Source: JBCCSZ01 sp039199225 (GTDB lineage: Bacteria; Bacteroidota; Bacteroidia; Chitinophagales; Saprospiraceae). From it: a DNA stretch of 17,990 nt. Where the stretch lies: positions 1 through 17,990 of the forward strand of contig JBCCSZ010000150.1 of the NCBI GenBank assembly GCA_039199225.1, written 5' to 3'. Positions 7,749 to 16,441 of this stretch are shown in pieces. The translations under genes were made by a program, and so were the position numbers. The notes beneath the pieces are model-generated. The model ran no database searches and was not told where the DNA came from. It saw nothing but the letters and a program-made list of their open reading frames with translations. The first letter of the stretch is position 1. Every line of letters starts with the position of its first letter.

Positions 7749-10700
7749 TCAGGCAGTTCGGATTACATCCAGGGCTTGAATCAATGTATCTAGGGCATTG
7801 CGAATATCGGTTTGCCAGGCATCAAAAGCCGCTTGATTGCTGGGTGCTACTTGTGCGCCCAAATCCAACCAGGCGTGGTAAGCAGCCTCAAAATTGTCAA
7901 ACTGCCCTTGGTCTTCTACCCAATAAATTTCAGCCATATTGTGGGCCGGCGTTTCCAGGTACACGATGCGCTCGGCATAAGATCGAAATAAAAGGTTGTC
8001 AAAGGGCGGCAAGAAAGCTGGGAAAACAATGCTGCATCCAAAAGAATAGGGGTCCTTGATGCCCGTGAGTTTAACCTGCTTGGTCGCCATCAGAGGGTCA
8101 CTCGTACTTTTGGGGCGAAGCAGTACATGTTCGATGTAGTGAAAGCGTTCCGCATTGCCCATTTGAGCCAAGACCTCATTGATGGCTACTGTCCGCTCTG
8201 GCTCGGTATTGAAATACTGTATTCGGCGGGCCAGGACGTCTCCACCATTGTCGATGATGTTGAAATAAAACTGCCCACCGATGGTTATTTTCAATTCATA
8301 GTTGGCAATATCAGCGGCCAGCGTTCGAACTGTCCGGATGTGCTCATGCATCAAATCCAACTCGTGCGACTTGTAGTTCTGGGAGCTGCTCAAGAGGATG
8401 TCTCCCATGCTGTTGCGAATGCGAAAACGAAATTCATCGATGCCATCTGCGTCTGCTTCCGGATAAATTTCGACATTGTCTTTCAGGCCCAGCAGCTTCG
8501 TCAGCCGAAGGCGATAGCCACTTTGGTTGTAGGCCACCCAAGCAGCTGGCGTACCATCATCGGCCCGGTGGCAATAATTAAATGCACGGCCTCGGTCGCG
8601 ACTGATCAACGGAACGCTCTCCAACAGGCCGATCTTACAATCAATTAATTCCTTTTCAATATTATTTTGATTGACAAAATATCTCAGGGCAGAATAGTCG
8701 GTGAAGTCTTCGCCAAAGCGGGCCAATAGAAAATCCAAAAAGCGATTGCGCCGATCCAAATACACCTTCGGTTTTTCAATCCACTGCTGAATCTTTTTAA
8801 CGTAGTAGTTATTGAGATTATCTTTGAAAGTGGTCCAATCCGCCTCTATCAGTTTATATTTGTCGATGTCGTTTGGATGGTCGTCGACGAAGTCCTTCAG
8901 CAGTAAATAAGCATCCGGCACATTGTACAGGGATTGTGCAAAATAGGTTTGCTCTACCCGCCGATCAATGGAAAATAATTCCTTCAAATGTCCCAACTGG
9001 GCTTGGTAGTTGGCTAGAAATTGTTCAAAGAAGAGTAGATAGGCTTTGAGCTGACGGGCTTTGGCCCTGCGCGATTTCGGAACGGTTGGGGGAAGTCCGG
9101 AACGGCCGATACCATAGGTCAAAGGAAAATCTCCCTGCATCGAATAGTAGTTGGAAATGTGGCGGCTTTTACCTGCTTCAGGGGTCAACTGTATACCTAA
9201 TGTGGTTAATTCATCTTGACTGAGGTCTTGTGATAATTTATTCTTTTGTGTATCTACATCTAACAGAATTTGCGATAAGTTGACTTCCAACGATTCATCC
9301 TCTCCAATGACAGTCATGGACTCCGTTTGGATATTCAAGGAATTGATCGACTTATTGATGCTGAGCTTTGGTTTGCAGGCATTGGCATTTTGAAGCAGCA
9401 GACAATCCTTGACATCTTCACTCTGCAGGACATTGTCCATATAACTACTGATGCTAAAATTACGCACAGCGATAATGCCCAATTCCTTTTTGAGACACAT
9501 AATTATTCGGATCAAATCCGATGTATAGATAATTAATTCATCCCCATTGGTAGAGCCAACCGCATTGCGTACCAAGGCCCGGATCGTTTTATCGTCCAGG
9601 TAATCACTTTCCAACAAAGGACCATCGAAATCGTCTTCGTGTAAAAAGCCACTCTTCAGCAAAGGGCCAGAAAAAAGCTGATCGATGGTATAGCCCAATG
9701 CTTTCATCTCGTCTAAGGTCCGAAAGGGAATTAATGGACTCAAGAACTGATCGATCAAAAAATAAATGACAGCAGATATTTTATTGGGATCGGCACCTTG
9801 CTGTACAATGATATCGCCATGCAAAGCAATCTCTTGGTAACAAATTAAATCGACTTTGAGAAAATCTTCGCAGTGGTTCCGATGGTTTAGCAATTTTTGC
9901 TTGGCATCTTTCAGTAAAAGATCAGTCTGCAAAATTTTCTGGTGGTAAAAATCAATCAACGCATCCGCTGCCGTATCGGTCACTAGGTTTTCGATGGCCG
10001 TTTCTAAGATGTTTGTATCATCACCATCTTCAAGTCCTGGTCGAAAAAAAACGATGATCTCAATGACATCCAAAACACCAGCATCGGTCGTAACGGTCAA
10101 GGTTACCAGGTAGTCACTTTCATCCGTTGTTTCATCTATATCCTCTAGGGTAGCACTTACAAGATTCCAATCCGCCAGCCACTCTCTTTGCAGGTCGCTC
10201 CATCTTGGAAAAATAAATTCCAGGCGATAATCGCGCAAGCCACTGCCAAGGTCCAGTGCGATGGTTTTGAAAATAGACGGGCTGTTTAAATCGCCCAAAG
10301 TCTTATCCTCTTGCAACTCAAGATAAACTTCGTACAGCCCTTTGATGTGAATCTCATCTTGCACAAATCCGCCAGCTGGCCCGTCTGTAAAAGTAAGGCT
10401 GCCTTCGTCATTATCGGTATCTTCCGGATAGTGGTTGTACAAGTCGGGGGCTTGGGGAGAACTCGGACGAATCCAAGCATTTCGAACAGCGGATAGGTCG
10501 ATGAGTAGTTTGCGCCAATCGTTGAGGGTAACCGGATTGCAGGGAAGGATTTGACGGATGTCGTAATCACTGTGGACAAGTGGCGAGAGCTTATCAAAGT
10601 CTTCTGCCAGTAGATCGCGGAAGGCATAGTCCGTACGATGTCCTAGATCGGTGATGGCATAACTAAGCAATTCCAGAATGGTAATACCAGGATCGTGGGT

Positions 10701-10826
10701 ATTGTGATCTGTCCAGGTCTTGGGAGCAAGTTGCTGAATGTTGCGAATGCCTTGCTCGCGCAATTCCTCATAATTCATTGAGGTTTGCGCTGCTTTGGAT
10801 TTGGTGATAAAGGCTTGTTCTGGCAT
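7749..10826 (-). CDS. Large baseplate protein, Afp12-like (gp7-type wedge component)
   Basis: From the chosen ATG at 10826 the protein has 1025 residues. The conserved N-terminal block (YEELREQGI, then TWTDHNTHDPGITILELLSYAITD and HRTDYAFRDLLAE, residues ~18-76) is diagnostic for the Afp12-type baseplate proteins of eCIS. Near residue 900 the typical FHYIEHVLLRPKS segment appears. The role is structural: it builds the baseplate wedge ring with the Afp11-type protein and gp25. An upstream TTG at 10862 could extend it by 12 residues, and the frame stays open up to about 10983 without any ATG; 10826 is preferred because it is the first ATG and leaves a short leader before the conserved block, as in relatives. 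It is separated from the fibre gene by a 600-base gap but is coupled to the tape-measure gene with one base between. Confidence 0.9.
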   Translation of the reverse strand: MPEQAFITKSKAAQTSMNYEELREQGIRNIQQLAPKTWTDHNTHDPGITILELLSYAITDLGHRTDYAFRDLLAEDFDKLSPLVHSDYDIRQILPCNPVTLNDWRKLLIDLSAVRNAWIRPSSPQAPDLYNHYPEDTDNDEGSLTFTDGPAGGFVQDEIHIKGLYEVYLELQEDKTLGDLNSPSIFKTIALDLGSGLRDYRLEFIFPRWSDLQREWLADWNLVSATLEDIDETTDESDYLVTLTVTTDAGVLDVIEIIVFFRPGLEDGDDTNILETAIENLVTDTAADALIDFYHQKILQTDLLLKDAKQKLLNHRNHCEDFLKVDLICYQEIALHGDIIVQQGADPNKISAVIYFLIDQFLSPLIPFRTLDEMKALGYTIDQLFSGPLLKSGFLHEDDFDGPLLESDYLDDKTIRALVRNAVGSTNGDELIIYTSDLIRIIMCLKKELGIIAVRNFSISSYMDNVLQSEDVKDCLLLQNANACKPKLSINKSINSLNIQTESMTVIGEDESLEVNLSQILLDVDTQKNKLSQDLSQDELTTLGIQLTPEAGKSRHISNYYSMQGDFPLTYGIGRSGLPPTVPKSRRAKARQLKAYLLFFEQFLANYQAQLGHLKELFSIDRRVEQTYFAQSLYNVPDAYLLLKDFVDDHPNDIDKYKLIEADWTTFKDNLNNYYVKKIQQWIEKPKVYLDRRNRFLDFLLARFGEDFTDYSALRYFVNQNNIEKELIDCKIGLLESVPLISRDRGRAFNYCHRADDGTPAAWVAYNQSGYRLRLTKLLGLKDNVEIYPEADADGIDEFRFRIRNSMGDILLSSSQNYKSHELDLMHEHIRTVRTLAADIANYELKITIGGQFYFNIIDNGGDVLARRIQYFNTEPERTVAINEVLAQMGNAERFHYIEHVLLRPKSTSDPLMATKQVKLTGIKDPYSFGCSIVFPAFLPPFDNLLFRSYAERIVYLETPAHNMAEIYWVEDQGQFDNFEAAYHAWLDLGAQVAPSNQAAFDAWQTDIRNALDTLIQALDVIRTA

Positions 10827-11085
10827 ATTAATAATGGCAAAAGATTCCAGGAAATTGAACAATCTTCGATTGGCAGCTTGTTGAGCCGATCGAGAATAGA
10901 GACTCGAAGGGCGAAACAGATCGCTTGCGATTCGGTGGAAAAATGCCAGAAGAAAAAAAACAATGGAGCCGAGGATGTCCTTTTAAAAGTTCATGCCTTA
11001 CAACTTCAAATTGACAAATCAACGTGTAGAAATAATTCACTTTTAACCAACAACCCCGTTACACTAATAATCACCCAATTTGGGG

Positions 11086-11304
11086 ATGTCTTTTAAGAAG
11101 CATTTCAACGTAAACTGGGAATCATAGACACCAGTCGTCTTACCTCAACCATTCAGCACCTCCTTGCGAAGAGGGCGCTTGCAGGATGTCTTTTCACAAG
11201 GCCGGCCACTTGGAGAAGCCGTCAACCTCGCACTCCATTGTATTGATCTTAACGCATTGAAAATTTTCAATGCACAAGTTCTTTTCGACGGAAAATCCTT
11301 TTGA
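11086..11304 (+). pseudogene. Possible degenerate plus-strand coding fragment
   Basis: A plus-strand frame starts with ATG at 11086 (MSFKKHFNVNWES), meets a TAG at 11125-11127, and then runs on as a protein-like stretch (RLQDVF, PLGEAVNLALHCIDLNALK) to TGA at 11302-11304. It would be 72 codons if the TAG were removed. I do not recognise the sequence. It lies opposite to every other gene here. It could be the remnant of an inserted gene or just chance; the evidence is weak. Confidence 0.2.
11254..11273. promoter_or_regulatory. Perfect 20-base palindrome in the gap
   Basis: GCATTGAAAATTTTCAATGC is its own reverse complement. It lies 154 bases past the fibre gene stop and about 430 bases before the Afp12-like start. 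As RNA it would form an 8-pair stem with an AATT loop, but no T-run follows on either strand, so it is not a standard terminator. A dyad operator for a dimeric regulator is the simplest alternative. Role not known. Confidence 0.4.
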
Positions 11305-11426
11305 TAAAGAATTGAAAAAACCGTCTTATTTATGGATAGAAACTAACTTTTTAGCTTCTGCAAATTTACATTATTTATGACATTTTTCCATGTATTTTCA
11401 ACTGTTTTTCAGTATTTTGTCTTATT

Positions 11427-12281
11427 TTATTCCAAACGTCCGAAATAAGAAGGTTCGGCTAATTGAATGATTAAATTGGTGTTGCCTTTGCGCTCACCGA
11501 CAGCAAATATTTCTGAAAAAGGACCGAAGTGTTTTTTGCCTTCTACTTCAATAACAGTGCGCAATTTGAAGTATTCAAAGCGGCGATTGTAGTGGCCTTT
11601 ATTTATGCCATAGCTAAAGCGCCCCTGCCCTCTTGGTCGCATGATGCCATTGATCCGTTTGAAATAAGACCCCATATTGAAATTGATCTTTTTCTTTGCA
11701 TTCGGATTGGCAGGCAGGCTGAACTCCGTATTGCGGGTCGTACTACCGTGTGACGAATTGCTGTGTAAGTGCTGGGTGTGTACCCACTTCTTGGATTTGA
11801 TCCGAGTAGGCCGCACGCTGTCGGCATACAATTGTTTGATCGAGCCTTTGTAGCGATACAAGTACCACTTGGGGCTGTAGCTTTTAAAGCGTAGATCGTT
11901 GTGATCCTCCCAGTATACATACAAAGTATTCTTGCCCTTGACGCACAGCCGTGGGACGGGCAAGTAGAGATTGGCCAGCTCTCCGCCTCGGGTGAGGGAC
12001 TTCCACTCTGTTCCAGTGTATCCCTCGAAATCTGTTCCGGTCCAACGGATGGTACCACTAACCGTATTGGAAGCATTGCCAATCTTGATGGCACCGTCGA
12101 CATCCAGTTTCTCCGTCGGGCTATTGATACCCAAGCCGACGTTTTTGGTAAGATTATCGACAAATACTTCATCACTTTCAATATTGATGACCGAATCGAT
12201 GAACTCTGAAAATTGCTCCTCACTGGGCTTGTCCCCATTTTCAAAATACTTCTTCAGATCATCTCTTACTTTAGTTGGCAT
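11427..12281 (-). CDS. Short fibre-like protein (candidate receptor-binding or tail-fibre component)
   Basis: The protein has 284 residues. The N-terminus (RDDLKKYFENGDKPSEEQF, then FIDSVIN) matches the opening I know from Bacteroidota tail-fibre-like proteins in eCIS and prophage loci. Residues 47-97 are fibre-like: VGLGINSPTEKLDVDGAIKIG followed by SGTIRWTGTDFEGYTGTEWKSLT, a form common just before fibre tips and S74-type chaperones. The remaining ~185 residues are unrecognised and unusually rich in Lys, Arg, His, Tyr and Trp. No C-terminal S74 chaperone is present. The gene sits between the two large baseplate genes rather than after both, and starts 16 bases after the baseplate J stop, with a weak TGAG in the leader. 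A role in target binding is inferred from the fibre features and position; it could also be a structural baseplate accessory. Confidence 0.62.
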   Translation of the reverse strand: MPTKVRDDLKKYFENGDKPSEEQFSEFIDSVINIESDEVFVDNLTKNVGLGINSPTEKLDVDGAIKIGNASNTVSGTIRWTGTDFEGYTGTEWKSLTRGGELANLYLPVPRLCVKGKNTLYVYWEDHNDLRFKSYSPKWYLYRYKGSIKQLYADSVRPTRIKSKKWVHTQHLHSNSSHGSTTRNTEFSLPANPNAKKKINFNMGSYFKRINGIMRPRGQGRFSYGINKGHYNRRFEYFKLRTVIEVEGKKHFGPFSEIFAVGERKGNTNLIIQLAEPSYFGRLE

Positions 12282-12297
12282 ATCTCAGATTTTAATT

Positions 12298-15200
12298 TTA
12301 TTCACTGATAAGTGCTTCGCTTCCGCTGCAAGCATATTCTCCTGGGCTCAAAGGGTTGATGCAATGCATGGGTGCAGAAGTTAAAATAGATCGGGCCGTT
12401 TTGGCAATCGCAATGTCAACCTCTGCTTCTACAATGCCACCCCCGACGATAAAGTCCAGACAAACTTCCATACAACCGATCCCCTCGGAATCGTAGATGT
12501 GGAACATTCGGAAATTGGTTACATAATCTACATAAGGGCGCTTTTCGATAAAGGCCAAAATGGAGGAGGCATATATTTTTCCTCCAAAAATGATGTCCTC
12601 ACCATTGTCGTAGGCCCAGGGGGCCAGGTATTGGACGATTTCTTTATTGAGTTCTTTTTTGTAAAAACCCTCATCAAAACCCGGATGAAAACCGACGTCA
12701 AAAGTGACTTTGACTTGCTCATAAATGGGGTTGGCAACGTCCAGGCTCAAAAATGGGGAAGTATACTTTTTCAAGAAACGAACGATCTGATCCATGGTCC
12801 GAACACTCGTCAATGGTTGCAAAGGATTGCCGACATTACTGTTGCGAATGTCACTGATCACAATCAAGTATACTTCGCCTGGTGCAATATCTGAAAAGTC
12901 ATTGCTGTGGTTCAAGCATTTCACTTTGTAAATACTTGGAAACTGTTCCAAGACCATCCGCTCATAATCCCAAATATTGATTGAGCGATTTTTGTGTCGA
13001 AGGCGCTCACTGCTCCGAATAAAAAAGTTTTCGTTGGACTCTGCTGGCTTGCCTTTGATGGAAGAGAAAGGCTGTAATAATTTTTTGACTGACGCATCTT
13101 TGACAACCAACTTACTGATGCTCTCAGCTGCCAATGCTTGGTCGTAGTGAGCCGGATCGTTTTGTCGGTCTTCGAAAGTGGCAGACAAAGCCTGCGTCTT
13201 GAGGTCCAAAATACCTGGAAACCAGCCAGCTCTTTCCGGTACACCTTTCTTGTAGGGAAAGGAAACTTGCAACCAATGTAAGCCACTCGTCAAGAGTGTA
13301 TTTTCTGTCGTTGCTTCTGCCGGAATATTGAGTTTTACGATTCCTGTATATTGAAGTCCTCCACTAGAGTCTGATAAAAATTGAGAGGTAGAAAGTGCCT
13401 GCCATTGATTGTTGACTAAGATGGCAAAAGACAATTCCTCTTTTTCAAAATCCAATGCTGGATTCGCAGTTCCCTCGGCAATTTGAAAATACAAAGTCAG
13501 TATACTCGACGGCTTCAATGCTTCCAGCCCGATGTACAGATAACCATTTGAAGGATAATTTGGAATGAGCGGAAACTTATCGGTCAGCTGGTTGTCGGTA
13601 TATTGCTCTGCCACACCGAAAGGATGGATGTGGTAAAAGCGTTCGACGCCCTCTTTCTTGGAATTCCGACCAAAGAAAAATAATTGCGCCTCGTAGTCCA
13701 TGCTGATGGACTTTAGTGTTGGGGTGTAAGGCTCCTTTGGAATGACTTTGTCGGGACTGGACTCATTGGCCCGCTGTATCAATGCATCGGCATAAAGTCT
13801 TGGATACGCCTGATGCCCAAAGCCTCCCAAGCGCAGGCCCAATTTATTGATGGTCGTTGAGTTTCTTACGTTGGCAATGTTTCTCAGATTCATCCGGACA
13901 AAGCCGGTATTGAGCGAGTGGTCAAACTGGCTGAAGGACTTTTTATCCAGCGTCCGCTTGAAATCAGTAGGCATGCTGGTGGTCGGAATCGAGATGGTTT
14001 TCGGCAGATTGGCATCACCGTATTCAAATAGAAATGCCTGCGTCTTCAGGCGGTGATTAAAGTTGCCATTCTGAAGCAAATCAATATCAGTTCGGAAGGA
14101 GCTGTTGTAGATTTGCCAAGGATACTGAATGTAATGAGAGTAAAGAGATGGGTTGGGTAATTTATCCCATTGCAACTCAAAAGTCAGTCGCTTCAAAGGC
14201 TTTTGAAAAGCCTCCGGGTAGCCAACCATAAAGGCAGCACCCTCCTCGGGCTGCGGGCCAAAAGGTTGAAAGGGCTTAGTTGGATCAAGCGGCGACAGCT
14301 CATTTTGCACCACTAGGTCTTTGAGGCCGTTGACCGTTACTTGCAGGTTGTTTAGCGACACCTGGCACTGGCTCAATATCTCGTAAAGATGTGGGTACTC
14401 ATTTCCTTTCAAGATCATCCGCAGCACTGGCCATTCGGTATCGTAAGGATCGGTGAATACTTTCTTATCGTAGCCACGAATGGGTTCAACCTCCGATGGA
14501 ATTTCAATCTGAAAATGTAGATAACCACTGTAATCAGAACAACGGCATTCGTAATCACTTAAGTCGATCCATTCCTTTTCACCATTGATTGAAATGTAAA
14601 ATGCACTCTTTAATTCCGCCTCCGATAAATCGGTGAAGCCTGCCGGAACAGACGAAAACTTGATGTGCCAACTGATGATGCGCGTACCAGCTTCCAACAA
14701 CAACATCGGCGACGATAAGGCAAAGCCGAGGTTTGCCGTTTCCATGATGCGATCCTTCTCGGCCTCCTTAATCTGGTTCTTCCCAAAGGGCTTCCAATAC
14801 GGCGGCACAGATTGCGTAAAGTCGGAGATCAACCCTTGGTCATCATCACATAAAATCTCAGGATTCTTGTGTTCTTCCGAACCACACTCTCCCTTGTAGA
14901 CCTTGATCGTTTCAATTTGTTTGATCTCTTGGTCCAAGCTGGAATAATCCTGCGCCGAAGTATTTTCATCTTTGAAAAAGTACTGACCTACAACGTTGAT
15001 ATTTTGCATCATATCTACCTCCTCTTCATAGGTGTGATAGATGGATTTAATATCTGCTACTTTTGCTTTATTGGCAACAAGGGCCTCATCCGTTTTATAC
15101 CAACGCTCAACATCCGTTTTATCTTTGCCTGCATTGAGATAAATACCTTCCTTGATAAGGTGCTGACTGACGTTTTTGGCCAGCTCTACCACAACCATTA

Positions 15201-15576
15201 CTTGGTCCGGTGTGGCGGGCTTACTGTCTAGTTGTAGCACTTCCCGGTAGTAATAATCCAAGTACTTTTGCGTCAGTGTATTGGAATGATCCCGAGCGTT
15301 TTGGAAGAGGTTCAGGAAGGTTTTAAAGAGCGTATAATGCGGCTGGTCATCCATCGACTGCTGATTGAAAAAGGCCGTCCAATCAGAGGTAGGAATATTT
15401 TTAAAATCGTAGTATTGAAAAAGCAAAGCCAAATGCCGAGCATATGAAATCAAATCTTCTTCGCTGCGCTCATCAATCTGAACGTAGTTTTCTACAAGAG
15501 CTGCAGCCTGCCTCTGGGCCTGGCTGGTCCCATCTCTGCGAAGCGGATTATTGATATTTTTATCGAGACATTTCAT
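12298..15576 (-). CDS. Baseplate J-like protein, Afp11-like (gp6-type wedge component)
   Basis: From ATG 15576 the protein has 1092 residues. The N-terminal block with YARHLALLFQYYDF and SDWTAFF (residues ~45-68) and the C-terminal block with RSSERLRHKNRSINIWDYE, LEQFPSIYKVKCLNH (~852-888), then FDVGFHPGFDEGFYKKELN and IVQYLAPWAYDNGED (~958-995) are the marks of the eCIS form of baseplate J/gp47 proteins. It is a structural wedge protein of the baseplate, partner of the Afp12-like protein and gp25. The start is chosen at 15576, where the gp25 stop and this ATG share one base (TGATG); a TTG at 15579 would add one residue but is unlikely. The middle ~700 residues are large and variable, as usual in Bacteroidota members. 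Confidence 0.92.
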   Translation of the reverse strand: MKCLDKNINNPLRRDGTSQAQRQAAALVENYVQIDERSEEDLISYARHLALLFQYYDFKNIPTSDWTAFFNQQSMDDQPHYTLFKTFLNLFQNARDHSNTLTQKYLDYYYREVLQLDSKPATPDQVMVVVELAKNVSQHLIKEGIYLNAGKDKTDVERWYKTDEALVANKAKVADIKSIYHTYEEEVDMMQNINVVGQYFFKDENTSAQDYSSLDQEIKQIETIKVYKGECGSEEHKNPEILCDDDQGLISDFTQSVPPYWKPFGKNQIKEAEKDRIMETANLGFALSSPMLLLEAGTRIISWHIKFSSVPAGFTDLSEAELKSAFYISINGEKEWIDLSDYECRCSDYSGYLHFQIEIPSEVEPIRGYDKKVFTDPYDTEWPVLRMILKGNEYPHLYEILSQCQVSLNNLQVTVNGLKDLVVQNELSPLDPTKPFQPFGPQPEEGAAFMVGYPEAFQKPLKRLTFELQWDKLPNPSLYSHYIQYPWQIYNSSFRTDIDLLQNGNFNHRLKTQAFLFEYGDANLPKTISIPTTSMPTDFKRTLDKKSFSQFDHSLNTGFVRMNLRNIANVRNSTTINKLGLRLGGFGHQAYPRLYADALIQRANESSPDKVIPKEPYTPTLKSISMDYEAQLFFFGRNSKKEGVERFYHIHPFGVAEQYTDNQLTDKFPLIPNYPSNGYLYIGLEALKPSSILTLYFQIAEGTANPALDFEKEELSFAILVNNQWQALSTSQFLSDSSGGLQYTGIVKLNIPAEATTENTLLTSGLHWLQVSFPYKKGVPERAGWFPGILDLKTQALSATFEDRQNDPAHYDQALAAESISKLVVKDASVKKLLQPFSSIKGKPAESNENFFIRSSERLRHKNRSINIWDYERMVLEQFPSIYKVKCLNHSNDFSDIAPGEVYLIVISDIRNSNVGNPLQPLTSVRTMDQIVRFLKKYTSPFLSLDVANPIYEQVKVTFDVGFHPGFDEGFYKKELNKEIVQYLAPWAYDNGEDIIFGGKIYASSILAFIEKRPYVDYVTNFRMFHIYDSEGIGCMEVCLDFIVGGGIVEAEVDIAIAKTARSILTSAPMHCINPLSPGEYACSGSEALISE

Positions 15577-15995
15577 CAACTGGCGGTTGTTACAAATTCT
15601 CCTTCATTGGTATAAAATGGGAAAACCTGGTTGATCCGGGAATTGGTGGCTTTAACCAAATAATCAATGCTTACTTTGACCACTCCCTCTAATTCCTGAT
15701 CGTATTCAAAATCAGCTTTCAGCAATTTAATTCTTGGCTCGTGATAGGTAATGGCTGTCAATACAAGGTCCTTCAAGTACGTCTTCAAAGTAGTGTTCAA
15801 AGGCTCAAAAAGTAATCGGGTCAAATCACAACCATAAGATGGCTGCAGGAATCGCTCCCCCAAGGTCGTAGACAATAAAATGCTGAGACTCTCCCGAATG
15901 TCTTCCTCATATTCAGACATCACCACCGTTCCGGCCCGATCCGAAAATGCAGGAGGAAAACTCCAACCTTTACCTAAAAATGGTTTTACTGCCAT
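15576..15995 (-). CDS. gp25/gpW-family baseplate protein (Afp9-like)
   Basis: The protein has 139 residues, typical for this family. The core motif is clear: EEDIRESLSILLSTTLGER (residues 30-48) leading to QPSYGCDLTRLLFEP (51-65), then an EPRI motif at 86-89 and VKVSIDYLV at 106-114. gp25 is a central, conserved wedge protein of contractile baseplates and starts sheath assembly. It overlaps the baseplate J gene by one base, so the two are translationally coupled. The leader before the ATG at 15995 is A-rich with no Shine-Dalgarno sequence. The order spike, PAAR, gp25 differs slightly from Afp, where gp25 comes before PAAR. Confidence 0.95.
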   Translation of the reverse strand: MAVKPFLGKGWSFPPAFSDRAGTVVMSEYEEDIRESLSILLSTTLGERFLQPSYGCDLTRLLFEPLNTTLKTYLKDLVLTAITYHEPRIKLLKADFEYDQELEGVVKVSIDYLVKATNSRINQVFPFYTNEGEFVTTAS

Positions 15996-16019
15996 GGTTT
16001 TTATTTTTTTGCACTGCGA

Positions 16020-16150
16020 TTTTTATTTGGTGATTGCACTGTGTGCTGGTGATTTGGTGATTGCACTGCGTGCTAGTGATTTGGTGATCTTTTTTTTGTA
16101 GAATGGCGCACAAAACCACTAAATCACAAAACCACCCAATCACTAAATCA
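16020..16150. repeat. 27-base direct repeats and an inverted partner between PAAR and gp25 genes
   Basis: On the plus strand a 27-base unit beginning TGGTGATTGCACTG starts at 16028 and again at 16055, with two substitutions, and a third partial copy (TGGTGAT) starts at 16082. To the right, 16108-16150 contains repeated AATCACT/AATCACC words that are the near reverse complement: GATTTGGTGATT (16051-16062) against AATCACTAAATC (16138-16149), one mismatch. The region can thus fold in the polycistronic transcript. Translation of any frame gives only repeat-derived peptides, so it is not a gene. It is the widest spacing in the right half of an otherwise tightly packed operon. Confidence 0.75.
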
Positions 16151-16438
16151 CCCAATCAAAACCGTCGGACACCCTAGGACAATTGATCCACCGTGCGCGG
16201 TCGAGTCCCCCATTCGGGCGGCAGGCATGCCACCGATCAAGACGGTCGCGGAGCCTACGGCGATGACATCGGGTGGACCGGTACAGGTACACATATCACC
16301 GACCCGGGCAGCAGGCATTCCGCCAATCATCACAGTCGGTTCGCCTGGAGGAAGGACAGGACCTCCGACGTGGGGAACCGTTCCGGTGACCATCGGACAA
16401 ACATGCATATCGCCAACTCGGGCCGCCATCATACCCAT
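16148..16438 (-). CDS. PAAR-domain spike tip protein (Afp10-like)
   Basis: The protein has 96 residues and is entirely a PAAR domain. Three related turns are visible: MMAARVGDMHVC (3-14), GGMPAARVGDMCTC (39-52) and GGMPAARMGDSTAHGG (69-84), each preceded or followed by a TVxIG strand. Candidate zinc ligands are His12, His23, Cys14, Cys50/52 and His82; the real set of three His and one Cys cannot be chosen by eye. PAAR proteins form the sharp cone that caps the VgrG-type spike. The start lies 3 bases after the spike stop, matching their physical partnership. No C-terminal effector extension is present. Confidence 0.96.
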   Translation of the reverse strand: MGMMAARVGDMHVCPMVTGTVPHVGGPVLPPGEPTVMIGGMPAARVGDMCTCTGPPDVIAVGSATVLIGGMPAARMGDSTAHGGSIVLGCPTVLIG

Positions 16439-16441
16439 GAT

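Larger units (their letters stand above)
10827..11426. other. 600-base gap without a convincing gene
   Basis: This is the only long gene-free stretch inside the cluster. Its left part (10863-10983) is an open continuation of the Afp12-like frame without an ATG. The middle holds three copies of GGATGTC followed by a T-run (10973, 11084, 11184), a plus-strand frame with one stop codon (11086-11304), and a perfect palindrome (11254-11273). The right part (11300-11426) is strongly AT-rich. A Bacteroidota-type minus-7 box TAAATTTG reads on the minus strand at 11368-11361, but I find no matching TTTG about 20 bases upstream, so a promoter here is only possible. Neither end shows a clear hairpin followed by a T-run. 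Confidence 0.7.

Noticed and set aside
10827..10983. Upstream extension of the Afp12-like protein into an in-frame hydrophobic stretch
   Set aside because: The frame is open to about 10983 but contains no ATG; relatives begin shortly before the YEELREQGI block, so the ATG at 10826 is preferred.
10785..11096. Plus-strand frame of 103 codons across the Afp12-like start
   Set aside because: It overlaps the conserved N-terminus of the Afp12-like gene on the other strand and its translation shows no recognisable domain or typical composition.
11254..11273. Rho-independent terminator after the fibre gene
   Set aside because: The palindrome has no following T-run on the minus strand and lies 154 bases after the stop codon.
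16020..16150. CRISPR array
   Set aside because: The units are directly tandem with no unique spacers between them, and only about 2.3 copies occur.
15970..16155. Minus-strand small frame of 61 codons between PAAR and gp25
   Set aside because: Its peptide is built from the 27-base DNA repeat (repeated HQITSTQCN), it overlaps the starts and ends of both real neighbours, and it has no protein character beyond the repeat.
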